The notes under the pieces were generated by a model, which saw only the letters and a list, made by a program, of their open reading frames with translations, did not search any database and was not told the origin of the DNA. From NCBI GenBank assembly GCA_934120645.1, contig CAKOUO010000002.1, forward strand, positions 108,668-172,667: a stretch of DNA of 64,000 nucleotides. Reading direction: 5' to 3'. The position numbers and the translations under genes are program-made. Positions 1 to 7,552 of this stretch are shown here, one piece after another. How positions within the stretch are numbered: position 1 is the first letter of the stretch; each line of letters starts with the position of its first letter. The stretch is from an uncultured Clostridia bacterium. Lineage in GTDB: Bacteria; Bacillota; Clostridia; TANB77; CAG-508.

Positions 1-2
1 TA

Positions 3-722
3 TTTTACTCAGATGGAACTAATATATATTTAATAGCTGATGATTACATTCATTATGATTATGCACCATATAAAACAACAACTAATAAAATCTATAAAAA
101 TAATACTGATTATAGATTATCATTTAATAACGTTTGTAAAGATTATACAGAAAGTCCAAGCATAAATAGTGGTTTTGCAAGCAAATGGTTATCATTATAT
201 TGGAAAAATAATTCAGAAAGTACAAATACAAATATAATGGCAGTCGCATATATGTTAGATACATCAATATGGAATACAAAATTTAGAAATAGTGAATATG
301 CTGATTATGCGATTGGAGGTCCAACATTAGAGATGTATTGTGCGTCATATAAAGATACACATCCAACTAAATATATAGAATGTGAGGCTGAATCTAATAC
401 AAATGGTTATAAAGTAAAATGGAATAGTGATTCTTCGTATTCAACTTTAATTTCAGGATTAGCGACATCAAATGACTGTAACAACATTTACATAAAATCT
501 GATACTTCCAAGGCGTATGGTATGTGGCTGGCTTCTCCGTCGGCTGGCAACGCTAACGATGTGATGGGTGCGTACTTCAACGGCCTTGTGAGCTATAACA
601 ACTACCATGGCTACTATAACGACTACTATCCAGGGCTTCGTCCGCTAGTTTGTCTATCATCTGATATCCAATTGAAAAAATTAGATAATGGAAATTATCG
701 AATAGTGAAATCCACAGAATAA
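3..722 (+). CDS. C-terminal part of a surface protein with a DUF6273/C-type-lectin-like domain (5' end outside window)
   Basis: The frame is open from the window edge to the stop at 720-722, so the N-terminus is missing and about 239 residues are visible. The end carries the pattern typical of DUF6273-like domains: a W-L-A-S-P-S stretch near codon 176, a Gly/Asn/Tyr-rich segment, then G-L-R-P-L-V-C-L-S-S-D and a tail of about 20 residues. In related clostridial proteins this domain usually follows a pilin-type membrane leader (family knowledge; the leader is not visible here). The stretch 503-668 differs sharply in composition from the rest of the gene and is listed separately. Function is probably ligand or surface binding, by inference. 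The internal ATG at 237 is not the true start. Confidence 0.7.
   Translation, partial: FYSDGTNIYLIADDYIHYDYAPYKTTTNKIYKNNTDYRLSFNNVCKDYTESPSINSGFASKWLSLYWKNNSESTNTNIMAVAYMLDTSIWNTKFRNSEYADYAIGGPTLEMYCASYKDTHPTKYIECEAESNTNGYKVKWNSDSSYSTLISGLATSNDCNNIYIKSDTSKAYGMWLASPSAGNANDVMGAYFNGLVSYNNYHGYYNDYYPGLRPLVCLSSDIQLKKLDNGNYRIVKSTE
503..668 (+). other. Candidate variable repeat of a diversity-generating retroelement
   Basis: By my count 73 of the 140 bases in 511-650 are G or C (about 52%), against about 27% in 241-300 of the same gene. The block lies at the 3' end of a C-type-lectin-like domain, the classical place for a DGR variable repeat. It is dense in AAC, TAC, GAC, AGC, GGC and TAT codons, which is what adenine-directed mutagenesis of AAC template codons yields, and it ends in conserved codons for R-P-L-V-C-L. 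No reverse transcriptase or template repeat is in the window, so this is an inference from composition, position and domain type. Confidence 0.55.
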
Positions 723-876
723 TCAAAATGGAATAAGAAAAATAGGGAGTTATTATTACTTAGCATCTGCAAGAAGTTATTTAGCTATATATGCTGTCAA
801 CGGAGAGGGGGACAGAGGTTATACAGGATATGGAGATGGAACAGAGGAAAATCCGTATATATTAGCAAAAGAATAA
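723..876 (+). pseudogene. Remnant of a second DUF6273-like C-terminal module
   Basis: Directly after the stop of the preceding gene an open frame without a start codon runs to a TAA at 874-876. It reads as a module end: G-S-Y-Y-Y-L-A-S-A-R-S-Y then D-G-T-E-E-N-P-Y-I-L-A-K-E. The same ending, differing only in a few residues, closes the next remnant at 1456, so the two are paralogous fragments. With no start and no ribosome site it is unlikely to be translated on its own. Confidence 0.55.
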
Positions 877-891
877 CAAGATAAAATAAAA

Positions 892-924
892 ATGTCCTTT
901 TGGGAAGCGTCCCCAAAAGGACAT
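892..924. repeat. Type A dispersed palindrome (GTCC-TTTTGGG ... CCCCAAAAGGAC)
   Basis: Thirteen-base arms at 892-904 and 911-924 face each other around a six-base loop. Close relatives lie at 2971-3008, 3084-3115 and 42651-42685. It separates the module remnant from a rimI fragment and may act as a hairpin terminator, though no T-tract follows. Confidence 0.7.
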
Positions 925-928
925 ATAA

Positions 929-1057
929 ATTAATAGCAGAAATATTATTCTCATTAACTTCTAATGTAATGCTTTTTAAATTTAGAGATTTAGATAAAGA
1001 AATTAAATTTTCTAAAAGAACAGAGCCAATACCGTTTTTTCTAAAATTCTTTTTAAC
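929..1057 (-). pseudogene. Orphan 43-codon fragment of a RimI-like GNAT acetyltransferase
   Basis: Read on the minus strand, 1057 to 929 is open and encodes the acetyl-CoA-binding core of a RimI-type ribosomal-protein alanine acetyltransferase: R-K-N-G-I-G-S followed by L-L-E-N-L, then S-I-T-L-E-V and N-I-S-A-I-N. The usual continuation (aromatic residue, Lys, G-F) is missing because the frame runs straight into the palindrome at 892-924. Both ends are cut, so this is a relic left by rearrangement. The match is recognised by eye from the family motif. Confidence 0.6.
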
Positions 1058-1068
1058 AACAATATAAT

Positions 1069-1456
1069 GGATTTGCTACAAAAGTAGAAAAAAATAATGA
1101 TGGAACAGAAAAAATATATGTAACAAAAATAATACATGCAGGAGCACCAGAAAATTTTGTATTTTATGGAGTTAGGGCAGATGAAGGAAAAGAGTATGGA
1201 ATATGCAGATAGAGATGAAATATATACATATCCGGCTGATGAAAGATTAGATATTGGAAGTCACTACTTTTTAGCTAATAGTGCATGGAGAAGTATATAT
1301 TTATATTATATGAGTTATAATGATAGCACTGGATATGCAGGAGATAGTGGAAATGGGTGTCTAGGTATTCGTCCAGTAGTAGAAAGGGTAGACGGAGTCT
1401 ACATCGCTAGTGGAACAGGAACAGAATCAGACCCATATATTCTAGCAAAAGATTAA
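1069..1456 (+). pseudogene. Frameshifted remnant of a third DUF6273-like module
   Basis: The frame starting near 1069 reads A-T-K-V-E-K-N-N-D-G-T-E-K-I-Y and on to G-V-R-A-D-E-G-K-E-Y-G-I, then hits a stop near 1208. The sense of the protein continues in another frame through D-E-I-Y-T-Y-P, G-S-H-Y-F-L-A-N-S, L-G-I-R-P-V-V-E and E-S-D-P-Y-I-L-A-K-D, stopping at 1454-1456. There is thus a frameshift near 1205 and no start codon at the left end. It is a broken relative of the module at 723-876. Confidence 0.55.
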
Positions 1457-1463
1457 AATAAGA

Positions 1464-1493
1464 AAACACAAGAAAAAACTTGTGTTTTTTTGT
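1464..1493 (+). terminator. Rho-independent terminator
   Basis: The arms AACACAAG and CTTGTGTT enclose an A-rich loop and are followed by a T-tract. It closes the surface-module region. Confidence 0.8.
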
Positions 1494-1528
1494 TTGCTAA
1501 AAAATTACAAAATATTTTTCAAAAACCA

Positions 1529-1557
1529 TTTACATTTTTTTTAAATTTGTATACAAT
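1529..1557 (+). promoter_or_regulatory. Sigma-A-type promoter of the glycosyltransferase gene
   Basis: TTTACA at 1529-1534 and TACAAT at 1552-1557 are 17 bases apart. The start codon follows at 1678, leaving a leader of about 115 bases. Confidence 0.5.
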
Positions 1558-1677
1558 ATATCAAAAAGAAAAAATGTCAAAAACAAAAGAAAATTGTCAA
1601 AGATTTATAAATTAAAAATAATTTATAATGATTGAACGCTAAGCGTAAGCGAAGCAAAGTGAAAGGAAGAAAAGTCA

Positions 1678-2970
1678 ATGAAGATATTGATGTTAACATG
1701 GGAATATCCTCCAAGAGTAGTAGGAGGAATAGCAAGAGTTGTATATGATTTATCAAGAACATTATTAAAAGATGGACATGATGTAACAGTAGTCACATAT
1801 AAAGAAGGAGATGCACCAGCATTTGAAGATGACAGAGGTGTAAAAGTATACAGAGTCGAAAATTATATGATACATTCTAACAATTTTATAGACTGGATTT
1901 TGCAATTAAACTTTAATTTAATTGCAAAAGCTAGTGAAATAATTGCTAAGGAAGGACCTTTTGATGTAATACATGCACATGATTGGCTTGTTGCATATGC
2001 AGCAAAAACATTAAAAGACTCATATAATATTCCAATAGTAGCAACAATTCATGCAACAGAATCAGGAAGAAATAGTGGAATACATGACGAAACACAAAGA
2101 TACATAAATGATACAGAATGGATGTTAACATATGAAGCATCAGAAGTAATTGTAAATAGTAATTACATGAAAAATGAATTACAAAGATTATTTGGATTAC
2201 CATATGAAAAAATAAATGTAATACCAAATGGTGTAAACTTGAACTTATTCAATGGAGTTGAAAGAGATTATAACTTTAGAAGAAAATATGCTATGGATAA
2301 CGAAAAAATAATATTATTCATGGGAAGACTTGTTTACGAAAAAGGAATTCAGTATTTAATATCTGCAATGCCTAAAATATTAGAAGGATATCATGATACA
2401 AAACTTGTAATAGCAGGAAAAGGCGGAATGCTAGACGAATTAAAAGAACAAGTTAATAATTTAGGAATATCACAAAAAGTATGTTTTGCAGGATATATGA
2501 ATGGTAAGGATGTGCAAAAAATGTATAAAGCAGCTGATATATCAGTATTTCCAAGTACATATGAACCATTTGGAATAGTTGCATTAGAAGCAATGTTGTC
2601 AGAAAACCCAGTAGTTGTATCTGATATAGGTGGATTGAATGAAATTGTTCAACATAGAGAAAACGGAATGAAAACATATTGTGGAAATCCAAATTCAATA
2701 GCAGATTCTATATTAGAATTACTATATGATCATAAATTATGTGCAGAAATTACTAAAAAAGCCAAAAATAAAGTAAGAAATGAATATAATTGGAGTAAAA
2801 TATCACAAGACACACACTTTGCTTATCAAAAAGCAATTTGTCAGTCAATGGCAGAAAAACAAAAAAGAGAATTGGAACAAGAAAGAGCAAAGAAAACAAA
2901 AAAAGCAAAAAATACAGAAGGAGAAATCACAAATTTATTGGATTTCAAAAAAAGACATGCTTATGCATAA
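1678..2970 (+). CDS. Glycogen/starch synthase-like glycosyltransferase (GT-B fold)
   Basis: The 430-residue protein has the two-domain GT-B layout. The N-terminus M-K-I-L-M-L-T-W-E-Y-P-P followed by a Gly-Gly loop is typical of GlgA-like and bacterial GT4 enzymes that bind ADP- or UDP-sugars. The C-terminal domain carries the E-x7-E motif at Glu296 and Glu304 (E-P-F-G-I-V-A-L-E) and the upstream M-G-R-L-V-Y-E-K-G loop. The last 50 residues are a Lys/Glu-rich charged tail. It is shorter than classical GlgA (about 480 residues), so an alpha-glucan synthase or another glycan glycosyltransferase are both possible. It stands alone between a promoter at 1529 and a palindrome beginning right after its stop. 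Confidence 0.75.
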   Translation: MKILMLTWEYPPRVVGGIARVVYDLSRTLLKDGHDVTVVTYKEGDAPAFEDDRGVKVYRVENYMIHSNNFIDWILQLNFNLIAKASEIIAKEGPFDVIHAHDWLVAYAAKTLKDSYNIPIVATIHATESGRNSGIHDETQRYINDTEWMLTYEASEVIVNSNYMKNELQRLFGLPYEKINVIPNGVNLNLFNGVERDYNFRRKYAMDNEKIILFMGRLVYEKGIQYLISAMPKILEGYHDTKLVIAGKGGMLDELKEQVNNLGISQKVCFAGYMNGKDVQKMYKAADISVFPSTYEPFGIVALEAMLSENPVVVSDIGGLNEIVQHRENGMKTYCGNPNSIADSILELLYDHKLCAEITKKAKNKVRNEYNWSKISQDTHFAYQKAICQSMAEKQKRELEQERAKKTKKAKNTEGEITNLLDFKKRHAYA

Positions 2971-3008
2971 TGTCCTTTTGGGGACGTTTCTGGTTGGGAC
3001 ATTTTGTC
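2971..3008. repeat. Type A dispersed palindrome, imperfect copy
   Basis: It starts immediately after the TAA of the glycosyltransferase gene with TGTCCTTTTGGGGACG and continues to a diverged right arm around GGGACATTTTGTC. Confidence 0.55.
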
Positions 3009-3083
3009 TTAGCCAGAATTTTTAATTTTTAGAAAAATTTTCAAAAATTCTACAAATTTAGCATTAAAATGGTGTATAATATA

Positions 3084-3115
3084 AATGTCCATTTGGGAAA
3101 CGTCCCCAAAAGGAC
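3084..3115. repeat. Type A dispersed palindrome
   Basis: ATGTCCATTTGGG faces CCCCAAAAGGACA. It lies just downstream of a TATAAT at 3075-3080 and 22 bases before the era start, so it should be transcribed as a hairpin in the era leader. Confidence 0.65.
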
Positions 3116-3137
3116 AAAATAGATTGGAGAGTAAAAA

Positions 3138-4043
3138 GTGGAAAAAGAATTTAAATCAGGATTTGTAACAATAATTGGAAGAACAAATGTGGGAAAATCT
3201 ACATTAATTAATTTATTGGTTGGTGAGAAGGTTGCAGCAATTGCTAATAAGGTTCAAACGACAAGGACTGCGATAAAGGGGATTGTGAATAGGGAAAATT
3301 CACAAATTATAATAACAGATACTCCAGGGATACATAAGCCTAAGCATAAATTAAATGAAACAATGGTGGAGACGTCTTTTACTTGTTTACCAGATTCAGA
3401 TGTGGTTTTATTTTTAATAGAGGCTACTAGTGAGGATATTGGTAGAGGGGATAGGATGATATTAGATAAAATAAAAGAGGCAAATAGAAAAACTATATTA
3501 ATAATTAATAAGATAGATTTGGTAAAAAGAGAGAATTTGTTAAAATTAATAGATTTGTATAGTAGAGAATATAAATTTGAAGCTGTTATACCGATATCAG
3601 CAAATCAGTCAAAATATAAAGAAATTGTTTTAGATGAAATTGAAAAGAACTTAAAACCGGGTCCTGCATATTATGATATAGAAGAATATACAGACCAAAC
3701 TTTGAGACAATTGGCAGAAGAAACAATTAGAGAAAAAGCTTTAAAATTATTGCAAGATGAAGTGCCACATGGAATTTATGTAGAAGTTGAAAAAATGAAT
3801 TTAAGAAAAAATAAACAAGATGAAGATATTTATGATATAGAAGCAACTATATATTGTTTAAGAGAGTCACATAAAGGAATTATTATAGGAAAAAATGGAG
3901 AAATGCTAAAAAGAATAGGAAGAGCAGCAAGAATAGATATGGAGCAAAATTTTGGAATAAAGATAAATTTAAAAACTTGGGTAAAAGTAAAACAAGATTG
4001 GCTTGATAATGATTCAATTGTGAGCAAATTTAAATTGAAATAA
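3138..4043 (+). CDS. era: GTPase Era, 16S rRNA maturation factor
   Basis: Era binds the 3' end of 16S rRNA and helps assemble the 30S subunit. The 301-residue protein shows G1 at 14-22 (G-R-T-N-V-G-K-S-T, with Thr where Pro is usual), D-T-P-G at 61-64 and N-K-I-D at 124-127, followed by a type II KH domain with the G-K-N-G-E loop near residue 255. Length is normal for the family. The start is GTG at 3138 behind TTGGAGAG. It begins the era-yqzL-recO group common in Bacillota. Confidence 0.95.
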   Translation: MEKEFKSGFVTIIGRTNVGKSTLINLLVGEKVAAIANKVQTTRTAIKGIVNRENSQIIITDTPGIHKPKHKLNETMVETSFTCLPDSDVVLFLIEATSEDIGRGDRMILDKIKEANRKTILIINKIDLVKRENLLKLIDLYSREYKFEAVIPISANQSKYKEIVLDEIEKNLKPGPAYYDIEEYTDQTLRQLAEETIREKALKLLQDEVPHGIYVEVEKMNLRKNKQDEDIYDIEATIYCLRESHKGIIIGKNGEMLKRIGRAARIDMEQNFGIKINLKTWVKVKQDWLDNDSIVSKFKLK

Positions 4044-4116
4044 TAAAAAAGAATAAAAATGTAAAAAATGCAAAAGATAAATTAAAGGTAAAACTTTAAG
4101 ATTGGAGATGAAGCAT

Positions 4117-4269
4117 ATGATTAAAAAAATAGCATGGGATGCATTTAAAAATACAGGAGATATTAATACATTTTTGGAATATAAACAAATAGAAAACATA
4201 GAAAATGAAATGAAAGAAACACAGGAAATAGATGAAAAAATAAATATAGAAAATGATATACAATTATAA
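4117..4269 (+). CDS. yqzL: YqzL-like small protein
   Basis: A 50-residue frame begins at ATG 4117, nine bases behind GGAG; an in-frame ATG at 4108 sits too close to that ribosome site. The N-terminus I-K-K-I-A-W-D-A-F-K-N-T-G-D-I-N matches the short YqzL family, which in Bacillus lies in the same position between era and recO. The rest is acidic and probably disordered. The function of the family is unknown. The call rests on motif and gene order together. Confidence 0.75.
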   Translation: MIKKIAWDAFKNTGDINTFLEYKQIENIENEMKETQEIDEKINIENDIQL

Positions 4270-4283
4270 TAAAAGGTGAAGAA

Positions 4284-5012
4284 ATGGCTAATACAAAAAT
4301 AAATGGAATTGTGATTGCAGAAAATAATTTAGGTGATTATGATAAAATGTTAACAATATTAACTCCAAATTATGGTAAAATATCATGTGTAGCTAAAGGA
4401 GCAAGAAAAAACCAAAGTGCTCTTTTAGCTGGCACACAATTATTTTGCTTTGGAGAATATTTGGTATATAAAGGGACAAGTACATATCATATGAATTCTT
4501 GTGAAATTATAGAAGTTTTTTATAATTTAAGAACAGACTTAGACAAACTAAAATATGCCATACATATAAATAAAATAATACAAGATGTAACAGAAGAGAA
4601 TGAAAACTGTTACAGAATTTTACAACTTTTTTTAAATACTTTATATACTATATCAGAAACAGATAAAAATTTAGATTTAATATTAAGTGTATTTAAACTT
4701 AGACTTTTAACAATTTTAGGTTTTACACCTAGAATACAAGAATGTGTAAATTGTAAAGAAAAAGATAAATTAACAAAATTTAGCATAAAAGATAATGGCT
4801 TTAAATGTGATGCATGTGGTAGACAAGACAAATCAGCTTTAGATATGAGCGAAAGCACAAAAAATGCTATAAAGTATACTATTACTGCACCTCCAAAAAA
4901 ATTGTTTTCATTTAATTTAAAAGATGAAGGACTAAAAGAATTTGAATTAATAACTAAAATATATTTTAATGAAAAATTAGAAAAAGAATATAAAATAGAA
5001 GAAATATTTTAA
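4284..5012 (+). CDS. recO: DNA repair protein RecO
   Basis: RecO works with RecR and RecF to load RecA on single-stranded DNA and anneals complementary strands. The 242-residue protein starts with the OB-fold segment (I-N-G-I-V-I near residues 5-10, then the L-T-P-N-Y-G-K turn). A four-cysteine zinc site follows at Cys154, Cys157, Cys175 and Cys178. Length and position after era and yqzL are normal. AAAGGTG lies before the ATG. Confidence 0.92.
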   Translation: MANTKINGIVIAENNLGDYDKMLTILTPNYGKISCVAKGARKNQSALLAGTQLFCFGEYLVYKGTSTYHMNSCEIIEVFYNLRTDLDKLKYAIHINKIIQDVTEENENCYRILQLFLNTLYTISETDKNLDLILSVFKLRLLTILGFTPRIQECVNCKEKDKLTKFSIKDNGFKCDACGRQDKSALDMSESTKNAIKYTITAPPKKLFSFNLKDEGLKEFELITKIYFNEKLEKEYKIEEIF

Positions 5013-5085
5013 ACTACTTGCAAAAAATGACAAGAAAATATATAATTGAGTTAGGCAAAAGTAAAAGAAGAAGGGAGCGATTTTT

Positions 5086-5613
5086 ATGAAAATAAAAATT
5101 ATAGGAAAAGAACTAAAGATAACAGAAGCAATTAACGACTATGTAGAGAAAAAATTAGACAGAATTGATAAATATTTTGAAGATGCCGAAGCAGATGTTA
5201 CTTTAAAAACAGAAAAAAATGTGCAAACAGCAGAAATTTGCATTATAGCAAATGGAGAAAAATTCAGAGCTGTTACAGAAGACAAAGACTTATATGCATC
5301 TATAGATAAAGATATAGATATATTAGAAGGTCAAATAAGAAAATTTAAAACAAAAAAAGAAAAAATGATGAAAGATGGAAGTATTAAAACAATGGATACT
5401 GTACCAGATCACATTGCAGAAATTTCAAATGAGATTATAAAAACATCTTATTATGAAATAAAACCAATAACACCAGAAGATGCAGTACTTGAATTACAAG
5501 CACATCCAACACATAATTTTTTAGCATTTATTAATGTAGAAACAGGAAAAGTAAATGTTATACATAAATTAAAAGATGGAAAAAACTATGGTTTAGTAGA
5601 ACCAGAGGCATAA
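5086..5613 (+). CDS. hpf: Ribosome hibernation promoting factor, long form
   Basis: Long HPF dimerises 70S ribosomes into inactive 100S particles in stationary phase. The 175 residues split into an N-terminal S30AE domain (about 1-100, beginning M-K-I-K-I-I-G-K-E-L) and a C-terminal dimerisation domain (about 120-175) with the conserved I-T-P-E-D-A-V-L-E-L and F-L-A-F-I-N-V-E-T-G segments. The gene is preceded by GAAGGGAGCG. A tiny pilin-like gene follows after 16 bases. Confidence 0.93.
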   Translation: MKIKIIGKELKITEAINDYVEKKLDRIDKYFEDAEADVTLKTEKNVQTAEICIIANGEKFRAVTEDKDLYASIDKDIDILEGQIRKFKTKKEKMMKDGSIKTMDTVPDHIAEISNEIIKTSYYEIKPITPEDAVLELQAHPTHNFLAFINVETGKVNVIHKLKDGKNYGLVEPEA

Positions 5614-5629
5614 ATAAAAAGGAAAATAT

Positions 5630-5839
5630 ATGAAAAATAAAATTAGTAATTCAAAAGGTTCAATTACTTTATTTGTATTAATAAGTGTATTATTTTTCTT
5701 AGTAGTTGTATCAGGAATATATATTGGAGTTAGTAATAGAACACAAAAACAGGAAAGAGATATTCAAAAGATTCAACAAGTATATGAAAAAGAAAATGTA
5801 GATGATTTATACAATAAGTCAATTGAAAATAAAAAATAA
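5630..5839 (+). CDS. Small pilin-like membrane protein
   Basis: This 69-residue protein has a short basic start, then S-K-G-S-I-T-L-F-V-L-I-S and a long hydrophobic stretch (about residues 9-32), followed by a charged helix. The Lys-Gly before a hydrophobic segment beginning S-I-T-L resembles the processing site of clostridial type IV prepilins, but there is no globular domain. It may be a truncated pseudopilin or a subunit of the Tad-like apparatus that starts 600 bases downstream. It shares the transcript of hpf and ends at a strong terminator. Confidence 0.55.
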   Translation: MKNKISNSKGSITLFVLISVLFFLVVVSGIYIGVSNRTQKQERDIQKIQQVYEKENVDDLYNKSIENKK

Positions 5840-5867
5840 AAAGGCAGGAAATCAAATCCTGCCTTTA
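5840..5867 (+). terminator. Rho-independent terminator
   Basis: The perfect arms AAAGGCAGGA and TCCTGCCTTT follow the stop of the small pilin-like gene. The hairpin may also serve the convergent SASP gene. Confidence 0.85.
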
Positions 5868-5946
5868 CTTATGTAAATAGCAAAATTTAACTTTCTACCC
5901 TCAATCATAAAGTTTTAAAAATCTGTCAGTCTATCAAAAAATGATC

Positions 5947-6144
5947 CTATTTCATGTTGTTTTCAACTTGTTGTATCATTTTTTTAACCATGTTTCCACC
6001 TATTCTACCAGCATCTCTAGCAGAAATGTCACCATTGTATCCGTCTTTTAAATTAACTCCAACTTCACTTGCAACTTCATATTTGAATTTGTCTAAAGCT
6101 GTCATAGCTTCTGGAACTAATTTTTTGTTTGAATAGTTTGCCAT
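5947..6144 (-). CDS. Small acid-soluble spore protein, alpha/beta type
   Basis: SASPs coat and protect DNA in the dormant spore and are degraded by the Gpr protease at germination. The 65-residue frame from ATG 6144 carries the family signature: L-V-P-E-A-M near the start, the K-Y-E-V-A-S-E site resembling the Gpr cleavage region, and G-D-I-S-A-R-D-A-G-R-I-G-G-N-M-V-K-K-M. The start is set by a GGAGGTG at 6151-6157 on the minus strand; a longer frame opening at 6186 has no such site. This is direct evidence that the organism forms endospores. Confidence 0.95.
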   Translation of the reverse strand: MANYSNKKLVPEAMTALDKFKYEVASEVGVNLKDGYNGDISARDAGRIGGNMVKKMIQQVENNMK

Positions 6145-6446
6145 AATATTCACCTCCTGCAAATATACATTTCTAGAAAAAAACATTTGCTTTTTCTAAT
6201 ACTATCATTTGCAAATTTAGATAAAATAAACAGGAAATTTTTTCAAAATAAAAATAAAACAAAAAAGCATAGAAAATATTGGAAAATAAAGCATTAAAAA
6301 CGAATATTACAAATATATTACAAATATATTAACTTTTTATTACAAAAGGCTATTTTATTGATTTTGATATTGATATGAGGTAAAATATAATAAAGATTAT
6401 TTTGTAATTTTATAAATATTTTTAAGTTTTAAAGGAGGAATTTGTA
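6145..6446. other. Divergent intergenic region
   Basis: The 302 bases between the SASP gene and the Tad-like locus hold the SASP ribosome site, very A-rich sequence, a direct repeat of TACAAATATATTA near 6308-6330, and one clear vegetative promoter toward the right. I see no open frame or RNA gene. Confidence 0.6.
6364..6391 (+). promoter_or_regulatory. Sigma-A-type promoter of the Tad-like locus
   Basis: TTGATA at 6364-6369 and TATAAT at 6386-6391 are separated by 16 bases. It is the only good promoter match before the first gene at 6447 and would drive the long co-directional series downstream. Confidence 0.55.
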
Positions 6447-7529
6447 ATGGCAACAAATCCAATGCAAAGAAAAGCAAGAAATTCATTTTTATTAGGAATG
6501 TTAGTAACATTAATAATTGCAGGAATAGTAATAGCATTATTATTTGTTCAATTAAAAAATTATAAAGATAAGGAAAATCAAGAAAAAGCAAATAGTGTAA
6601 AAGTGTGGGTATTAAGTCAAGATGTTATTTCTGGTCAAGTAATAACAACAGATATGCTAACACAACAAGTTGTTAATAAAACAACAGTACCAGCTAATGC
6701 AATGGGAAATACATCAATATTAACAAACTATTCACTAGAAGATAAAGAAGGAAATGAAGTAATTACTGAATATAAAAACAACAATGCGACATTATATTTA
6801 TCTAAAGATGGAAGTAAATCAGAACTTAAACAAGAAGATAATGGTAGTTATTACATACAAAAAAACGGAGAAAAAGAATATGTAGACCTTGTTGAAGCTC
6901 CAATTGTTGCAAAAGTTAATATGAATAAAAATACTATTATAACAACAGAAATGGTTGCTAAATCTGAAGAAGTTACAACAGATGATTTAAGAAAACAAGA
7001 ATATAACATGCTTGTTTTACCAAGTCAATTACAAACAGGAGAATATGTTGATGTAAGATTAGCATTACCAACAGGACAAGATTATATAGTAGTATCAAAA
7101 AAACAAGTTGAAATTCCACAAGTTTCTGGAGTAGATGTTGACGATACTATTTGGATGAAATTAAAAGAAGATGAAATAGTAACTATGAATAATGCAATAG
7201 TTGATGCATATAGAATATTAGGAGCAAAATTATATGTAACAACATATACAGAAGCTGGATCACAACAAGCAGCAACACCTACATATGTACCAAGCAGAGA
7301 AGTTGCAATTTTAATTCAAAACAATCCAAACATTATTGATAAAGCAAAAAATGAATTAATAAATAGATATAGTCAAAATTCTAATGTAAGAAATGATGCA
7401 ATAAATTCAGCTATTTCAAGTAGTGGCGAAGATGGTCAAGAAAATGTAAAAACAAAAGTACAAGAAAGCATAACAAATTCAAAAGAAGATAGACAAAAAT
7501 ATTTACAATCATTAGGTGGAGATTATTAA
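6447..7529 (+). CDS. SAF-domain membrane protein, CpaB/RcpC-like
   Basis: The 360-residue protein has one N-terminal membrane helix (about 13-35) and then an outside part that begins like a SAF domain: V-W-V-L-S-Q-D-V-I-S-G-Q-V-I-T-T-D-M-L at about 52-70. SAF proteins of Tad loci (CpaB/RcpC) are assembly factors placed beside the CpaE-CpaF-TadBC genes, and this gene opens such a series. Residues about 100-150 look like an insertion that splits the SAF fold, since a second I-I-T-T-E-M-V-A segment follows. In a single-membrane cell it cannot contact a secretin, so its partner must differ from that in Caulobacter. AAAGGAGG lies before the ATG. Confidence 0.7.
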   Translation: MATNPMQRKARNSFLLGMLVTLIIAGIVIALLFVQLKNYKDKENQEKANSVKVWVLSQDVISGQVITTDMLTQQVVNKTTVPANAMGNTSILTNYSLEDKEGNEVITEYKNNNATLYLSKDGSKSELKQEDNGSYYIQKNGEKEYVDLVEAPIVAKVNMNKNTIITTEMVAKSEEVTTDDLRKQEYNMLVLPSQLQTGEYVDVRLALPTGQDYIVVSKKQVEIPQVSGVDVDDTIWMKLKEDEIVTMNNAIVDAYRILGAKLYVTTYTEAGSQQAATPTYVPSREVAILIQNNPNIIDKAKNELINRYSQNSNVRNDAINSAISSSGEDGQENVKTKVQESITNSKEDRQKYLQSLGGDY

Positions 7530-7552
7530 AATAAAAAGAAGGAGAATTACGT

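Noticed and set aside
503..668. GC-rich block as a horizontally acquired gene piece
   Set aside because: It is in frame with the host gene, has exact domain-end function and sits at the standard DGR position; still possible if no template repeat is found.
1577..1762. Leu/Phe-rich minus-strand open frames, here and opposite most plus-strand genes
   Set aside because: They are mirror images of AT-rich genes, lack ribosome sites and have implausible Leu/Phe/Ile composition.
2780..3032. Two Lys-rich frames overlapping the end of the glycosyltransferase gene
   Set aside because: They are the other two frames of the charged tail and run into the palindrome; no ribosome site.
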